Assembly (NCBI GenBank): GCA_902566785.1
Contig: CACFKI010000002.1
Span: 51,795-115,794 of the forward strand
DNA: 64,000 nucleotides
Direction of reading: 5' to 3'
Origin: an uncultured Pelagibacteraceae bacterium
Lineage (GTDB): Bacteria > Pseudomonadota > Alphaproteobacteria > Pelagibacterales > Pelagibacteraceae
The notes beneath the pieces are model-generated. The model worked only from the letters and a program-made list of their open reading frames with translations. It did not search any database and had not been told where the DNA came from. Every line of letters starts with the position of its first letter. Position 1 is the first letter of the stretch. Below are positions 8,220 through 16,528 of this stretch, in pieces. The position numbers were made by a program, and so were the translations under genes.

Positions 8220-9162
8220 AAATAAAAAATCATTTATAGTTGGTATAAAAGGAAAAAAATTAAATAGAAGTGAAATTACCTTTTTAAAAAAATATAAACC
8301 CTGGGGCATTATACTTTTTTCAAGAAATATTAATTCTATTAAACAAACAAAAAACCTTACAGATCATATTAAAAAAATTTTTAAAGACAAAAATTATCCT
8401 ATAATGATTGATGAAGAAGGTGGCAAAGTATCAAGATTAACAAAAATTATTGATACATCTTTATTTAGTCAAAAACTTTTTGGTGAAATGTATATAAAAG
8501 ATAATAAAAGATTTAATTTATATTTTGCAACATATGTAAAACAGTTGTCTTATGTGTTAACACTTTTAGGAATAAACATAAATACAGTACCAGTCCTTGA
8601 TGTAATTAGTAAATTTTCAAGTAAAGTTTTAAAAGACAGATGTTATTCCTCAAATCCGAAAATTATATCTAAATTGGGTAATTTATGTATTGAGACATTT
8701 AATAAATATGGCATTGCTACTGTTATAAAACATATTCCTGGACATGGACCTTCAAGAAAGGACAGTCACTTTGAGGTCCCAATAGTTAATGATAAAATAA
8801 GTAAATTAAAAAAAATTGATTTTCTTCCATTTAAAAAAAAAAAATCATATTTAGCAATGACAGCACATGTTGTTTATACTTCTATAGATAAATTTAATAC
8901 TGCCACTCATTCAAAAAAAGTAATTAAATTAATAAGAAATAATATTGGTTTTAAAAATATTATAATGTCGGATGATATATCAATGAGAGCTCTTAAATTC
9001 TCTTTAAAAGAAAATACAATCAAAGCTTTTACTGCAGGTTGTAATTTAGTTTTACATTGCAATGGTAATCTTAAAGAAATGACTATTGTTGCTAAAAATT
9101 CACCACCAATAAATGATTTTATTAGAAAAAAAAATGCTAATTTAAATAAATTATTTATATAA
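8212..9162 (+). CDS. nagZ: Beta-N-acetylhexosaminidase, glycoside hydrolase family 3
   Basis: This 316-residue NagZ-type GH3 enzyme carries the hallmark KHIPGHGPSRKDSHFEVP (His-Asp pair) and the catalytic Asp in IIMSDDISMRAL. MIDEEGGKVSRL near the N-terminus is also conserved. NagZ removes N-acetylglucosamine from muropeptides taken back into the cytoplasm during wall recycling. There is no signal peptide, as expected. It is slightly shorter than typical (about 330-340 residues) but all active-site segments are present. It lies in the conserved argS-x-nagZ-scpA-scpB order. Confidence 0.93.
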   Translation: MIKNKKSFIVGIKGKKLNRSEITFLKKYKPWGIILFSRNINSIKQTKNLTDHIKKIFKDKNYPIMIDEEGGKVSRLTKIIDTSLFSQKLFGEMYIKDNKRFNLYFATYVKQLSYVLTLLGININTVPVLDVISKFSSKVLKDRCYSSNPKIISKLGNLCIETFNKYGIATVIKHIPGHGPSRKDSHFEVPIVNDKISKLKKIDFLPFKKKKSYLAMTAHVVYTSIDKFNTATHSKKVIKLIRNNIGFKNIIMSDDISMRALKFSLKENTIKAFTAGCNLVLHCNGNLKEMTIVAKNSPPINDFIRKKNANLNKLFI

Positions 9163-9163
9163 G

Positions 9164-9910
9164 ATGATAAACATGAATGATTCTTTGGATTTTAAAGTAA
9201 ATATAAATAACTTCAATGGTTCATTAGAAGTTCTTTTAGATTTAGCCAAATCTCAAAAAGTTGATCTTGAAACTATTTCTATCACAAAATTAGCTGATCA
9301 ATTTCTTGAGTTTATAAAAAATACTGAGAATGTTAATCTTGAACTTGCTTCTGAATATTTATTAATGGCTACATGGCTTACATATTTAAAATCGAAATTA
9401 TTATTACCAGAATCTGAGGAAGAAGAATTTAAAGCATTAGAAGTAGCTGAAAAACTTAAAATACAATTAAAAAAACTAGAATTAATTAGATTGCTATCAG
9501 ATCAAATGCTTAAAAGAAAAAGATTAGGTAAAGATATTTTTTTTAGGGGAATGAAGGGGAATATTAAATCAATATATAGTTCAAAATATTCTCTAACTCT
9601 TTATGAAATTTTAAAAACCTATTCTACTATTGTAATGACAAAAGATTTTCAAACAATGAACATACCAAAACTTCCCGTATTAACAACTGAAGAAGGGATA
9701 AAAAGAATAAAAAATTTATTTGGAAACCTAAAAGATTGGAAAAGCATATATGAAATAGTTCCTAAAGTTTTTTATAGTTCTAATAATCTAAAAAAAACTG
9801 GATTGTCAGGCATATTTTCTGGATCCCTTGAATTAGCTAAGGAAGGAAATATTTCTATAAAACAAAATAAATTGTTTGATGATGTTTTTATAAAAGAAAA
9901 AAATGAATAA
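9164..9910 (+). CDS. scpA: Segregation and condensation protein A
   Basis: The 248-residue kleisin binds the SMC ATPase with ScpB to compact and separate chromosomes. The N-terminal segment FNGSLEVLLDLAKSQKVDL is the family hallmark, followed by ASEYLLMATWLTYLKSKLLLP. Two ATGs (9164 and 9173) are possible. It starts one base after the nagZ stop and overlaps scpB by 8 bp. smc itself is not in the window. Confidence 0.93.
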   Translation: MINMNDSLDFKVNINNFNGSLEVLLDLAKSQKVDLETISITKLADQFLEFIKNTENVNLELASEYLLMATWLTYLKSKLLLPESEEEEFKALEVAEKLKIQLKKLELIRLLSDQMLKRKRLGKDIFFRGMKGNIKSIYSSKYSLTLYEILKTYSTIVMTKDFQTMNIPKLPVLTTEEGIKRIKNLFGNLKDWKSIYEIVPKVFYSSNNLKKTGLSGIFSGSLELAKEGNISIKQNKLFDDVFIKEKNE

Positions 9911-10601
9911 AATTAAAAAAAAAAATAATATAGTTAATTTCCCTGGCAATTTAAGTGAAGGTGAAAGAGAAGTTGAGGCAATAATTTTTGCAGCATCAGA
10001 ACCACTCGATATAGATACAATTGAATCTAAAATATCAAAAAAAATTAATGTTCAAAATATTTTAGAGAAATTACAAAAAATATATTCAAATAGAGGGATT
10101 AATTTAGTTTGTATTTCAAAAAAATGGTCTTTTAGAACTTCTGAAAATCTATCTAAATTAATGTCTGAGCAAAAAACTGTAGAGAAAAAACTTTCACGAG
10201 CTGCTGTAGAAACGCTAGCAATCATAGTTTATCATCAACCAGTTACTAGAGCCGAAATAGAGGAGATAAGGGGTGTAGCTTTTGGTACAAATACTTTAGA
10301 AATTTTAATGGAGCTTAATTGGGTTAGACCTCAAGGCAGAAAAGAAGTGCCTGGTAAACCAATTCAATATGGAACGACAGAAAGTTTTTTAAGCCATTTT
10401 AATATTCAAAAACTATCAGATTTACCAACTATTGATGAATTAGGTACTGCTGGATTAATTGACACTTCAAACGTTGATGCAAATATATTTGGAACAGGTA
10501 AGTTTTACAAAGAAAAACAAGATGAAAAAAAGGAAAATATATATTCTGATATTGATGAAATGTTAAATAGCACACTCAATACTGATGACGAAAAAAAATA
10601 A
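9903..10601 (+). CDS. scpB: Segregation and condensation protein B
   Basis: The 232-residue partner of ScpA consists of two winged-helix domains. The hallmark is LSRAAVETLAIIVYHQPVTRAEIEEIRGV, of which the core AAVETLAIIVYHQPVTR is clearly visible at about residues 98-115. An acidic, low-complexity C-terminal tail follows. The 8-bp overlap with scpA indicates coupling. It acts at the nucleoid in the SMC-ScpAB complex. Confidence 0.94.
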   Translation: MNKIKKKNNIVNFPGNLSEGEREVEAIIFAASEPLDIDTIESKISKKINVQNILEKLQKIYSNRGINLVCISKKWSFRTSENLSKLMSEQKTVEKKLSRAAVETLAIIVYHQPVTRAEIEEIRGVAFGTNTLEILMELNWVRPQGRKEVPGKPIQYGTTESFLSHFNIQKLSDLPTIDELGTAGLIDTSNVDANIFGTGKFYKEKQDEKKENIYSDIDEMLNSTLNTDDEKK

Positions 10602-10641
10602 TTTTCTTTAAAAAATGCGATAATAAAGATATAAGATATTC

Positions 10642-10851
10642 ATGAGTATAGGATTTTGGCAAATAGCGATAGTAGTAATTTTAGTAGTCTTGCTTTTTGG
10701 TAGAGGCAAAATATCTAGTCTAATGGGTGATGTAGCAAAAGGAATTAAGAGCTTTAAAAAAGGTATGGCCTCAGACGCTATAGAAACAGATACAACAAAA
10801 AATGTTTCTGAAGATCAAGATACAAACAATCAAGATACAAACAAAAATTAA
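10642..10851 (+). CDS. tatA: Sec-independent translocase subunit TatA
   Basis: This short protein of 69 residues has one membrane helix (residues 5-20), then the conserved [24 protein letters not shown] amphipathic helix, of which [20 protein letters not shown] is diagnostic. The tail is polar, DT/NQ-rich and repetitive. TatA oligomers form the pore through which folded twin-arginine substrates cross the inner membrane. It is followed at 5 bp by tatB and then tatC. Confidence 0.95.
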   Translation: MSIGFWQIAIVVILVVLLFGRGKISSLMGDVAKGIKSFKKGMASDAIETDTTKNVSEDQDTNNQDTNKN

Positions 10852-10856
10852 TTCAA

Positions 10857-11090
10857 ATGCCAACAATTGGCTGGTTTGAAATTTTAATAGTAGTAACAGT
10901 TGCAATTCTAGTTGTAGGACCTAAAGATTTTCCTTTTATGTTAAAAAAAATTGGTTCGTGGATTGGTTCTGTTAAAAGATATGTTAGCAATGTTCAAAAT
11001 GAAGTGAGTAATCTTGAAGATTTTGAACCTGAAAATCATAATAAAAACGAAAATAATAAAAAGGGTCAGGTTGACAATGGCAAAGAATAA
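10857..11090 (+). CDS. tatB: Sec-independent translocase subunit TatB
   Basis: The protein has 77 residues. The membrane segment WFEILIVVTVAILVVGPKDFP has the Glu and GPKDFP hinge that identify TatB; the helix KIGSWIGSVKRYVSNVQNEV follows. It is much shorter than the usual 120-200 residues, missing most of the variable C-terminal tail. TatB with TatC forms the receptor for twin-arginine signal peptides. Its 3' end overlaps the chosen tatC start by 14 bp. Confidence 0.93.
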   Translation: MPTIGWFEILIVVTVAILVVGPKDFPFMLKKIGSWIGSVKRYVSNVQNEVSNLEDFEPENHNKNENNKKGQVDNGKE

Positions 11091-11841
11091 AGACTCTGGT
11101 TTTGTATCCCATCTTATCGAACTAAGACAAAGATTAATTAATTCATTAATATTTTTGGCAATTTTATTTGTTATTTGTTATTTTTTCTCAGAACATATAT
11201 ATGGATTTCTAGTCGATCCTTATGCTGAAGCAGTCAAAAAAGATGGAACAGATAGAAGACTGATCTTTACTGCATTACAAGAAACTTTTTTAACATATCT
11301 TAAGGTATCGTTTTTCACTGCTTTTTTTATAACAAGTCCATATATATTAATACAAGTATGGAAATTTATTGCACCAGGTTTATATGACAATGAAAAATCA
11401 GCAATAATGCCTTATCTTATTGTAACCCCAGTTCTTTTTTTGTTAGGTGGTATGCTAGTATATTATCTTATAATGCCTTTAGCTTTTAAATTTTTCCTAT
11501 CTTTTGAAAGTAGTGGCATGGCAACAGGCTTGCCTATACAACTTGAAGCTAAAGTAAATGAATATTTATCTTTAGTGATGAAATTAATTTTTGCTTTTGG
11601 TTTAAGTTTTCAGTTACCGGTTGTTTTAAGTTTGCTAGCTCGAATAAATGTAATTGACTCTGCTTTTTTAAAACAAAGAAGGAAATATGTTGTGGTTATA
11701 ATATTTGCAGCTGCTGCTATATTAACACCACCTGACCCAGTCACTCAAATAGGTTTGGCTATTCCTTTATTAATATTGTATGAGTTATCAATTTTCTCAG
11801 TGAAAATTATTGAAAAAAAAATAGAAAAAGAAAATGCATAA
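11077..11841 (+). CDS. tatC: Sec-independent translocase subunit TatC
   Basis: The 254-residue protein has six membrane helices and begins MAKNKDSGFVSHLIELRQRL; the HLIELRQRL motif is the TatC hallmark. The frame is open back to 11014, but the ATG at 11077 fits the family N-terminus; the upstream part would merely be the tatB tail in another frame. It binds twin-arginine signal peptides together with TatB. The gene overlaps serS by 8 bp. At least one candidate Tat substrate, the M48 peptidase at 24.8-25.7 kb, lies in this window. Confidence 0.95.
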   Translation: MAKNKDSGFVSHLIELRQRLINSLIFLAILFVICYFFSEHIYGFLVDPYAEAVKKDGTDRRLIFTALQETFLTYLKVSFFTAFFITSPYILIQVWKFIAPGLYDNEKSAIMPYLIVTPVLFLLGGMLVYYLIMPLAFKFFLSFESSGMATGLPIQLEAKVNEYLSLVMKLIFAFGLSFQLPVVLSLLARINVIDSAFLKQRRKYVVVIIFAAAAILTPPDPVTQIGLAIPLLILYELSIFSVKIIEKKIEKENA

Positions 11842-13093
11842 TCTTAAAGATATAAGAAATAATTTTGATGAATTTGTTAAATCAATCAAAGAAAGAAATG
11901 TAGATATTAAATTTGATAATATACTAAGTTTAGATAAAGAAAATAGAAATCTAATTCAAAAAAAAGAAAATTTAGAGAAAGAAAAAAAAGAAATTTCTAA
12001 ATCAAAAGATAAGAGTCTATTTGAGAAATCAAAAAGTATTTCTTTAGAAATTGATAATCTAAATGCTAAACAAATAAAATTTAAATCTCAGATAGATGAC
12101 ATATTATCATCTTTGCCAAATTTACCTTTAAAAGATGTTCCATCTGGTAAAGATGAATCTTCAAACATTGAAATTGAAAAAAAAGGTGAAATTAAAAAAT
12201 TTGATTTCAAACCAAAATCTCATTACGAATTAGGTGAACATTTAAAAATGCTTGATTTTGATGTTTCAACTAAAACTACAGGATCTCGTTTTGTTTTTGT
12301 CAAAGATAAATTAGCTTTATTAGAACGAGCTCTATCTAATTTTATGCTGGATGTTCACACAAAAGAAAATGATTATGAGGAAATATCACCTCCATTGATT
12401 GCTAATGAAAATTCAATGTATGGAACCGGACAATTGCCTAAGTTTGAAAATGACCAATTTGAGTTAAAAATTGATGAAAAAAATGATAGAAAATTTTTAA
12501 TTCCTACTGCTGAAGTAATACTTACAAATATTGTAAAAGATAAAATACTCAATATTAAAAATCTACCCTTAAGGTTCGTCGCTTCTACATCTTGCTTTAG
12601 AAAGGAAGCAGGAAGTTATGGAAAAGATACAAAAGGTATGATTAGACAACATCAATTTTATAAAGTTGAACTTGTAAGTATAGTTGAAAATAACAAATGT
12701 GAAGAGGAATTAGAGAGAATGACAAATTGTGCTTCTATGATTTTAGATAAATTAAAATTACCTTACAGAAAAGTATTATTGTGTGCTGGCGATATGGGTT
12801 TTAGTGCTGAAAAGACTTATGACATTGAAGTTTGGTTACCATCAGAAAATAAATATCGTGAAATTTCAAGCTGTTCTTCTTGTGGAACATTTCAGGCTAG
12901 AAGAATGAAATCCAGGTACAAAAACTCGAAAAATGATACTGAATTTGTTGGTACTTTAAATGGCAGTGGGCTTGCTATAGGTAGAACTTTAATTGCTATT
13001 TTGGAAAATTATCAAAACATCGATGGATCTATTACAGTTCCAGAAGTTCTTATACCTTACATGAATAATTTAGATATTATTAAAAGCAAATAG
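11834..13093 (+). CDS. serS: Seryl-tRNA synthetase
   Basis: This class II synthetase of 419 residues has an N-terminal antiparallel coiled coil (about residues 25-105, Lys/Glu-rich) that grips the long variable arm of tRNA-Ser, then the catalytic domain. Motif 2 appears as FRKEAGSYGKDTKGMIRQHQF and motif 3 as GSGLAIGRTLIAILENYQ. It is complete and ends shortly after motif 3. It charges tRNA-Ser, one of which lies at 28.7 kb. It overlaps tatC by 8 bp. Confidence 0.97.
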   Translation: MHNLKDIRNNFDEFVKSIKERNVDIKFDNILSLDKENRNLIQKKENLEKEKKEISKSKDKSLFEKSKSISLEIDNLNAKQIKFKSQIDDILSSLPNLPLKDVPSGKDESSNIEIEKKGEIKKFDFKPKSHYELGEHLKMLDFDVSTKTTGSRFVFVKDKLALLERALSNFMLDVHTKENDYEEISPPLIANENSMYGTGQLPKFENDQFELKIDEKNDRKFLIPTAEVILTNIVKDKILNIKNLPLRFVASTSCFRKEAGSYGKDTKGMIRQHQFYKVELVSIVENNKCEEELERMTNCASMILDKLKLPYRKVLLCAGDMGFSAEKTYDIEVWLPSENKYREISSCSSCGTFQARRMKSRYKNSKNDTEFVGTLNGSGLAIGRTLIAILENYQNIDGSITVPEVLIPYMNNLDIIKSK

Positions 13094-13145
13094 CAGTTGT
13101 GTTAATAATTTAGATAGTATAAACAATCATAAAAAATAATTTATT

Positions 13146-13433
13146 ATGTCAGGATCAGGAATAGGACAGTTCATACCACTAATTTTAATTTTTGTTATTT
13201 TTTATTTTTTTCTAATAAGACCTCAACAAAAAAAAGTTAAAGATCATAAATTAATGGTTGAAAGTTTGAAAAGAGGTGACAAAGTTGTAACTGCGGGTGG
13301 TATAGTTGGTACTGTTGAAAGAGTTATTGATAACGATAAAGTCGAAGTATCAATATCTGATGATGTAAAAGTTGAAATTATTAAAGCAACAGGAATACAA
13401 GCATTATTGAATAATCCAGAAATAAAAAAATAA
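13146..13433 (+). CDS. yajC: Preprotein translocase accessory protein YajC
   Basis: The 95-residue protein has one membrane helix (residues 9-24) ending FLIRPQQKKVKDH, the YajC signature, followed by LKRGDKVVTAGGIVGTV. YajC associates with SecD and SecF in the accessory complex of the Sec translocon. It lies 12 bp before secD in the standard order yajC-secD-secF. Confidence 0.96.
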   Translation: MSGSGIGQFIPLILIFVIFYFFLIRPQQKKVKDHKLMVESLKRGDKVVTAGGIVGTVERVIDNDKVEVSISDDVKVEIIKATGIQALLNNPEIKK

Positions 13434-13445
13434 CATTTAAAATCA

Positions 13446-14999
13446 ATGTTATACTTTTCAAAATTAAAAATAGTATCAGTAATAATTTTTACCTTATTAT
13501 TATCATATTTTGCATTATCCAATTTTTTTTCATTTGATGATAATTTTTTTAAAAGAAATATAAATCTTGGACTTGATTTACAGGGTGGGTCATATTTGTT
13601 ATTAGAAATTGATAATGAACCTGTAGTAATTCAACAAGTACAAAATAAATTAATTGATATAAAAAAATACTTAAAAAACAAAAATGTTCAATTTAAAAAT
13701 ATTCAAATAGTTGATAATAAAAATATCAAATTCCAAATAAATGAAAATGATGCCTCAAATATTGAGGAAATTTTTAATAACAAAGATAGTGAAATTAACC
13801 CATACTTTCCAAAATTTAAAACACATCAATTTAATTTAACAATTGATAGCAATAATGTTCAGTTAAAATTATCAGATTATGGGTTAGTTCTTATAAAAAG
13901 TTCTTCACAAGAGCAGGCAATTGAAATAGTTCGAAGAAGAGTTGATGAGGTTGGTACTAACGAACCAAATATCCTTAAAAGAGGTAGTGATAGAATATTA
14001 GTTGAACTTCCAGGTTTAAATAATCCTGATAGAATAAAATCTCTACTTGGAAAAACAGCAAATCTTACTTTTAAATTTGTAACCAATAATTCTGAAGAGT
14101 CTTTTGGTACTGAAAAATTATTATTTGAAGATGGGACAGAAGCAATTGTTAGCAAACGTATAGTACTTAGCGGAGAAAATCTTATTGATGCCAAACCTAG
14201 AATGGATACTCAAAATAATCAAACAGTAGTATCATTTAATTTAGATAGAGTAGGAACAAAAAAATTTGCTAAGGCAACTTCAAACAATGTTGGAAAAAAA
14301 TTAGCCATAATTCTTGATAATAAAATAATTAGCGCACCCACAATTCAAGAGCCTATAGTTGGTGGTTCTGGACAAATAACTGGAGATTTTACATTTCAAT
14401 CTGCTACAGACATGGCTTTACTCCTAAGATCAGGTGCCTTACCAGCACCACTAAATATTATTGAGGAGAGAACCGTCGGCCCAGATTTAGGACAAGACTC
14501 TATAAATTCAGGTTTAATTTCTTTAGTAATTGGTTTTTGTTTAGTAATTTTGTTTATGTTAGTAAAATATAAATTTTTTGGTTTAATTGCTAATATAACA
14601 TTGATATTTAATCTTTTTTTATTGATTGGTATATTAACATTATTTGAAGCAACTCTCACATTACCAGGTATAGCTGGTATAATTTTAACAGTTGGTATGG
14701 CTGTTGATGCTAACGTTTTGATTTATGAAAGAATAAAAGAAGAGAAGAAAAATGAACAAAACCAGCTTTTAGCATTTGATAGTGGTTATACAAAATCAAG
14801 AACTACTATTTTAGACGCAAACATTACCACATTAATAGCTGCAGTAATTTTATTTATTCTAGGATCTGGTCCAGTGAAAGGATTTTCAGTAACCTTGGGA
14901 GTGGGTATTCTTACCACATTATTCTCAGTTTATTTTATTGCAAGACTAATTACTGCTATTTATGTATCAAAAAATAAAAACAAAGAAAAATTATTATAA
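13446..14999 (+). CDS. secD: Protein translocase subunit SecD
   Basis: The protein has 517 residues: one N-terminal membrane helix, LGLDLQGGSYLLLEID (the D1 motif), a large periplasmic region, and five C-terminal helices with the GTIEERTVGP-like sequence ERTVGPDLGQDSI and GMAVDANVLIYERIKEE. It uses the proton gradient with SecF to pull preproteins to the periplasm. Length matches the alphaproteobacterial family. It overlaps secF by one base (TAATG). Confidence 0.96.
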   Translation: MLYFSKLKIVSVIIFTLLLSYFALSNFFSFDDNFFKRNINLGLDLQGGSYLLLEIDNEPVVIQQVQNKLIDIKKYLKNKNVQFKNIQIVDNKNIKFQINENDASNIEEIFNNKDSEINPYFPKFKTHQFNLTIDSNNVQLKLSDYGLVLIKSSSQEQAIEIVRRRVDEVGTNEPNILKRGSDRILVELPGLNNPDRIKSLLGKTANLTFKFVTNNSEESFGTEKLLFEDGTEAIVSKRIVLSGENLIDAKPRMDTQNNQTVVSFNLDRVGTKKFAKATSNNVGKKLAIILDNKIISAPTIQEPIVGGSGQITGDFTFQSATDMALLLRSGALPAPLNIIEERTVGPDLGQDSINSGLISLVIGFCLVILFMLVKYKFFGLIANITLIFNLFLLIGILTLFEATLTLPGIAGIILTVGMAVDANVLIYERIKEEKKNEQNQLLAFDSGYTKSRTTILDANITTLIAAVILFILGSGPVKGFSVTLGVGILTTLFSVYFIARLITAIYVSKNKNKEKLL

Positions 15000-15901
15000 T
15001 GGAAAAAAAAAATATACCCTTTAATTTATTTTATAAACAATTTAATTTTGTATCATTGTTATTAATTGCTTTATCCTTAGTTTTCTTAGTTTTTAAAGGT
15101 TTAAATTATGGCGTAGATTTCAAAGGTGGAACTTTAATAGAGCTGAGAACCACAGATAAAACTATTAGCATTTCCGATTTGAGAAAATCATTTACAAAAA
15201 TGGAATTAGGAGATGTTTCCGTTAAAAACTTTGGTAATGAAAATGATTTTATCATCAAATTTGAAAAAAAAGAACAATTAGAAGAAAATTTTATAGTAAA
15301 TTTAAAAAATGAATTAAAAAAAGATATTGGTGATTCATTTAATTTTCGTAGAGTTGAAAGTGTAGGGCCAAAAGTTAGCAGTGAATTACTTAAATCTGGT
15401 ATTTTAGCAATTGCACTATCTTTAGGTGCGATGCTAATTTATATATGGATTAGATTTGAATGGCAATTTAGTTTAGGAGCTATTGCAGCTATATTTCATG
15501 ATGTTGTCATAACTCTTGGTTTTTTTTCTGTTTTAAATTTGGAGATAAACCTATCTATTGTTGCAGCTGTATTAACTATTGTAGGCTATTCAATGAATGA
15601 TACCGTTGTGATCTTTGATAGAGTTAGAGAAAACCTAAAAAAATATTCTGATATTAAAATTTTTGATTTAACAAATATTTCAATTAATGAGACATTGTCT
15701 CGAACTATAATAACATCTGCTACCACTTTATTAGCTCTATTATCTATATTTATTTTTGGTGGAGAAATATTAAAAGGATTTTCTTTCGCTATGATACTTG
15801 GAGTTATAATTGGTACATACTCTTCAATCTATATTGCTAATCCAATATTAGTGATGTTAAATGTTACTCAAAAGACTATAATTAAAGAGGATACAGATTA
15901 A
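14999..15901 (+). CDS. secF: Protein translocase subunit SecF
   Basis: This 300-residue partner of SecD has an N-terminal helix, the FKGGTLIEL motif, the VGPKVSSELLKSG segment and the C-terminal helices containing GYSMNDTVVIFDRVREN. It is the last gene of the long rightward run that begins at dgt. Its stop overlaps by 4 bp the end of the convergent membrane gene downstream. Confidence 0.96.
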   Translation: MEKKNIPFNLFYKQFNFVSLLLIALSLVFLVFKGLNYGVDFKGGTLIELRTTDKTISISDLRKSFTKMELGDVSVKNFGNENDFIIKFEKKEQLEENFIVNLKNELKKDIGDSFNFRRVESVGPKVSSELLKSGILAIALSLGAMLIYIWIRFEWQFSLGAIAAIFHDVVITLGFFSVLNLEINLSIVAAVLTIVGYSMNDTVVIFDRVRENLKKYSDIKIFDLTNISINETLSRTIITSATTLLALLSIFIFGGEILKGFSFAMILGVIIGTYSSIYIANPILVMLNVTQKTIIKEDTD

Positions 15902-16497
15902 TATAAATTCTGCGCTGCTACCATTGATAATAGCATTGGTAGAGATAACAATGTATTAGTTCTAGATGCAATTAAAGCTCTTTTAGCTGCGATAGGTTTT
16001 TCTTCATCTGTTGCTTCAACAATTCCTAAAACTTTCTTTTGACTTGGCCAAATTACAAACCATACGTTAATGGCCATAATTATACCTAACCACATACCTA
16101 TACCTATGGCTGTATTTCTGCCACCACCGCTGCCAATTCCCAAAACCATAGCGTCATGAACATAACCGTTTAAATATGCTACAATTAATCCTGTTACAAC
16201 GGTTGTAAGTGCTGCCCATCTAAACCAAAACAATGCAGATGGTGCTATTACTTTAGTTATTGCTGGTTTCTGTTCGTCTGTTATTTTTGACATATTTGGA
16301 ACTTGAACAAAATTAAAATACCATAACAAACCAATCCACATAATTCCTGCAGCAACATGAAAGTATCTAAATAACCAACTCCAAAAATATGTGTCAATGT
16401 CAAAACCTCCTACACCAAATGATAGAAAGATAAATAGTAATATAGATAAAAGTAAAGATGTATGGACTACTTTAGACAGTGATGAAAAAAAATTCAT
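15898..16497 (-). CDS. PuuD-like urate hydroxylase membrane domain protein
   Basis: This 199-residue integral membrane protein has about five or six helices. The segments FRYFHVAAGIMWIGLLWYFNFVQVP and WLGIIMAINVWFVIWPSQKK match the membrane domain known from PuuD-type urate oxidases (DUF989), with His and Trp residues that could ligate heme. In PuuD a C-terminal cytochrome c domain with CxxCH follows; none is present here, and no purine catabolism genes are adjacent. The role is therefore uncertain: it may be a stand-alone redox or heme membrane protein. It stands between secF and uvrA. Confidence 0.72.
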   Translation of the reverse strand: MNFFSSLSKVVHTSLLLSILLFIFLSFGVGGFDIDTYFWSWLFRYFHVAAGIMWIGLLWYFNFVQVPNMSKITDEQKPAITKVIAPSALFWFRWAALTTVVTGLIVAYLNGYVHDAMVLGIGSGGGRNTAIGIGMWLGIIMAINVWFVIWPSQKKVLGIVEATDEEKPIAAKRALIASRTNTLLSLPMLLSMVAAQNLY

Positions 16498-16528
16498 AAG
16501 ACTACTATATACTAATTAATTTCATAAA

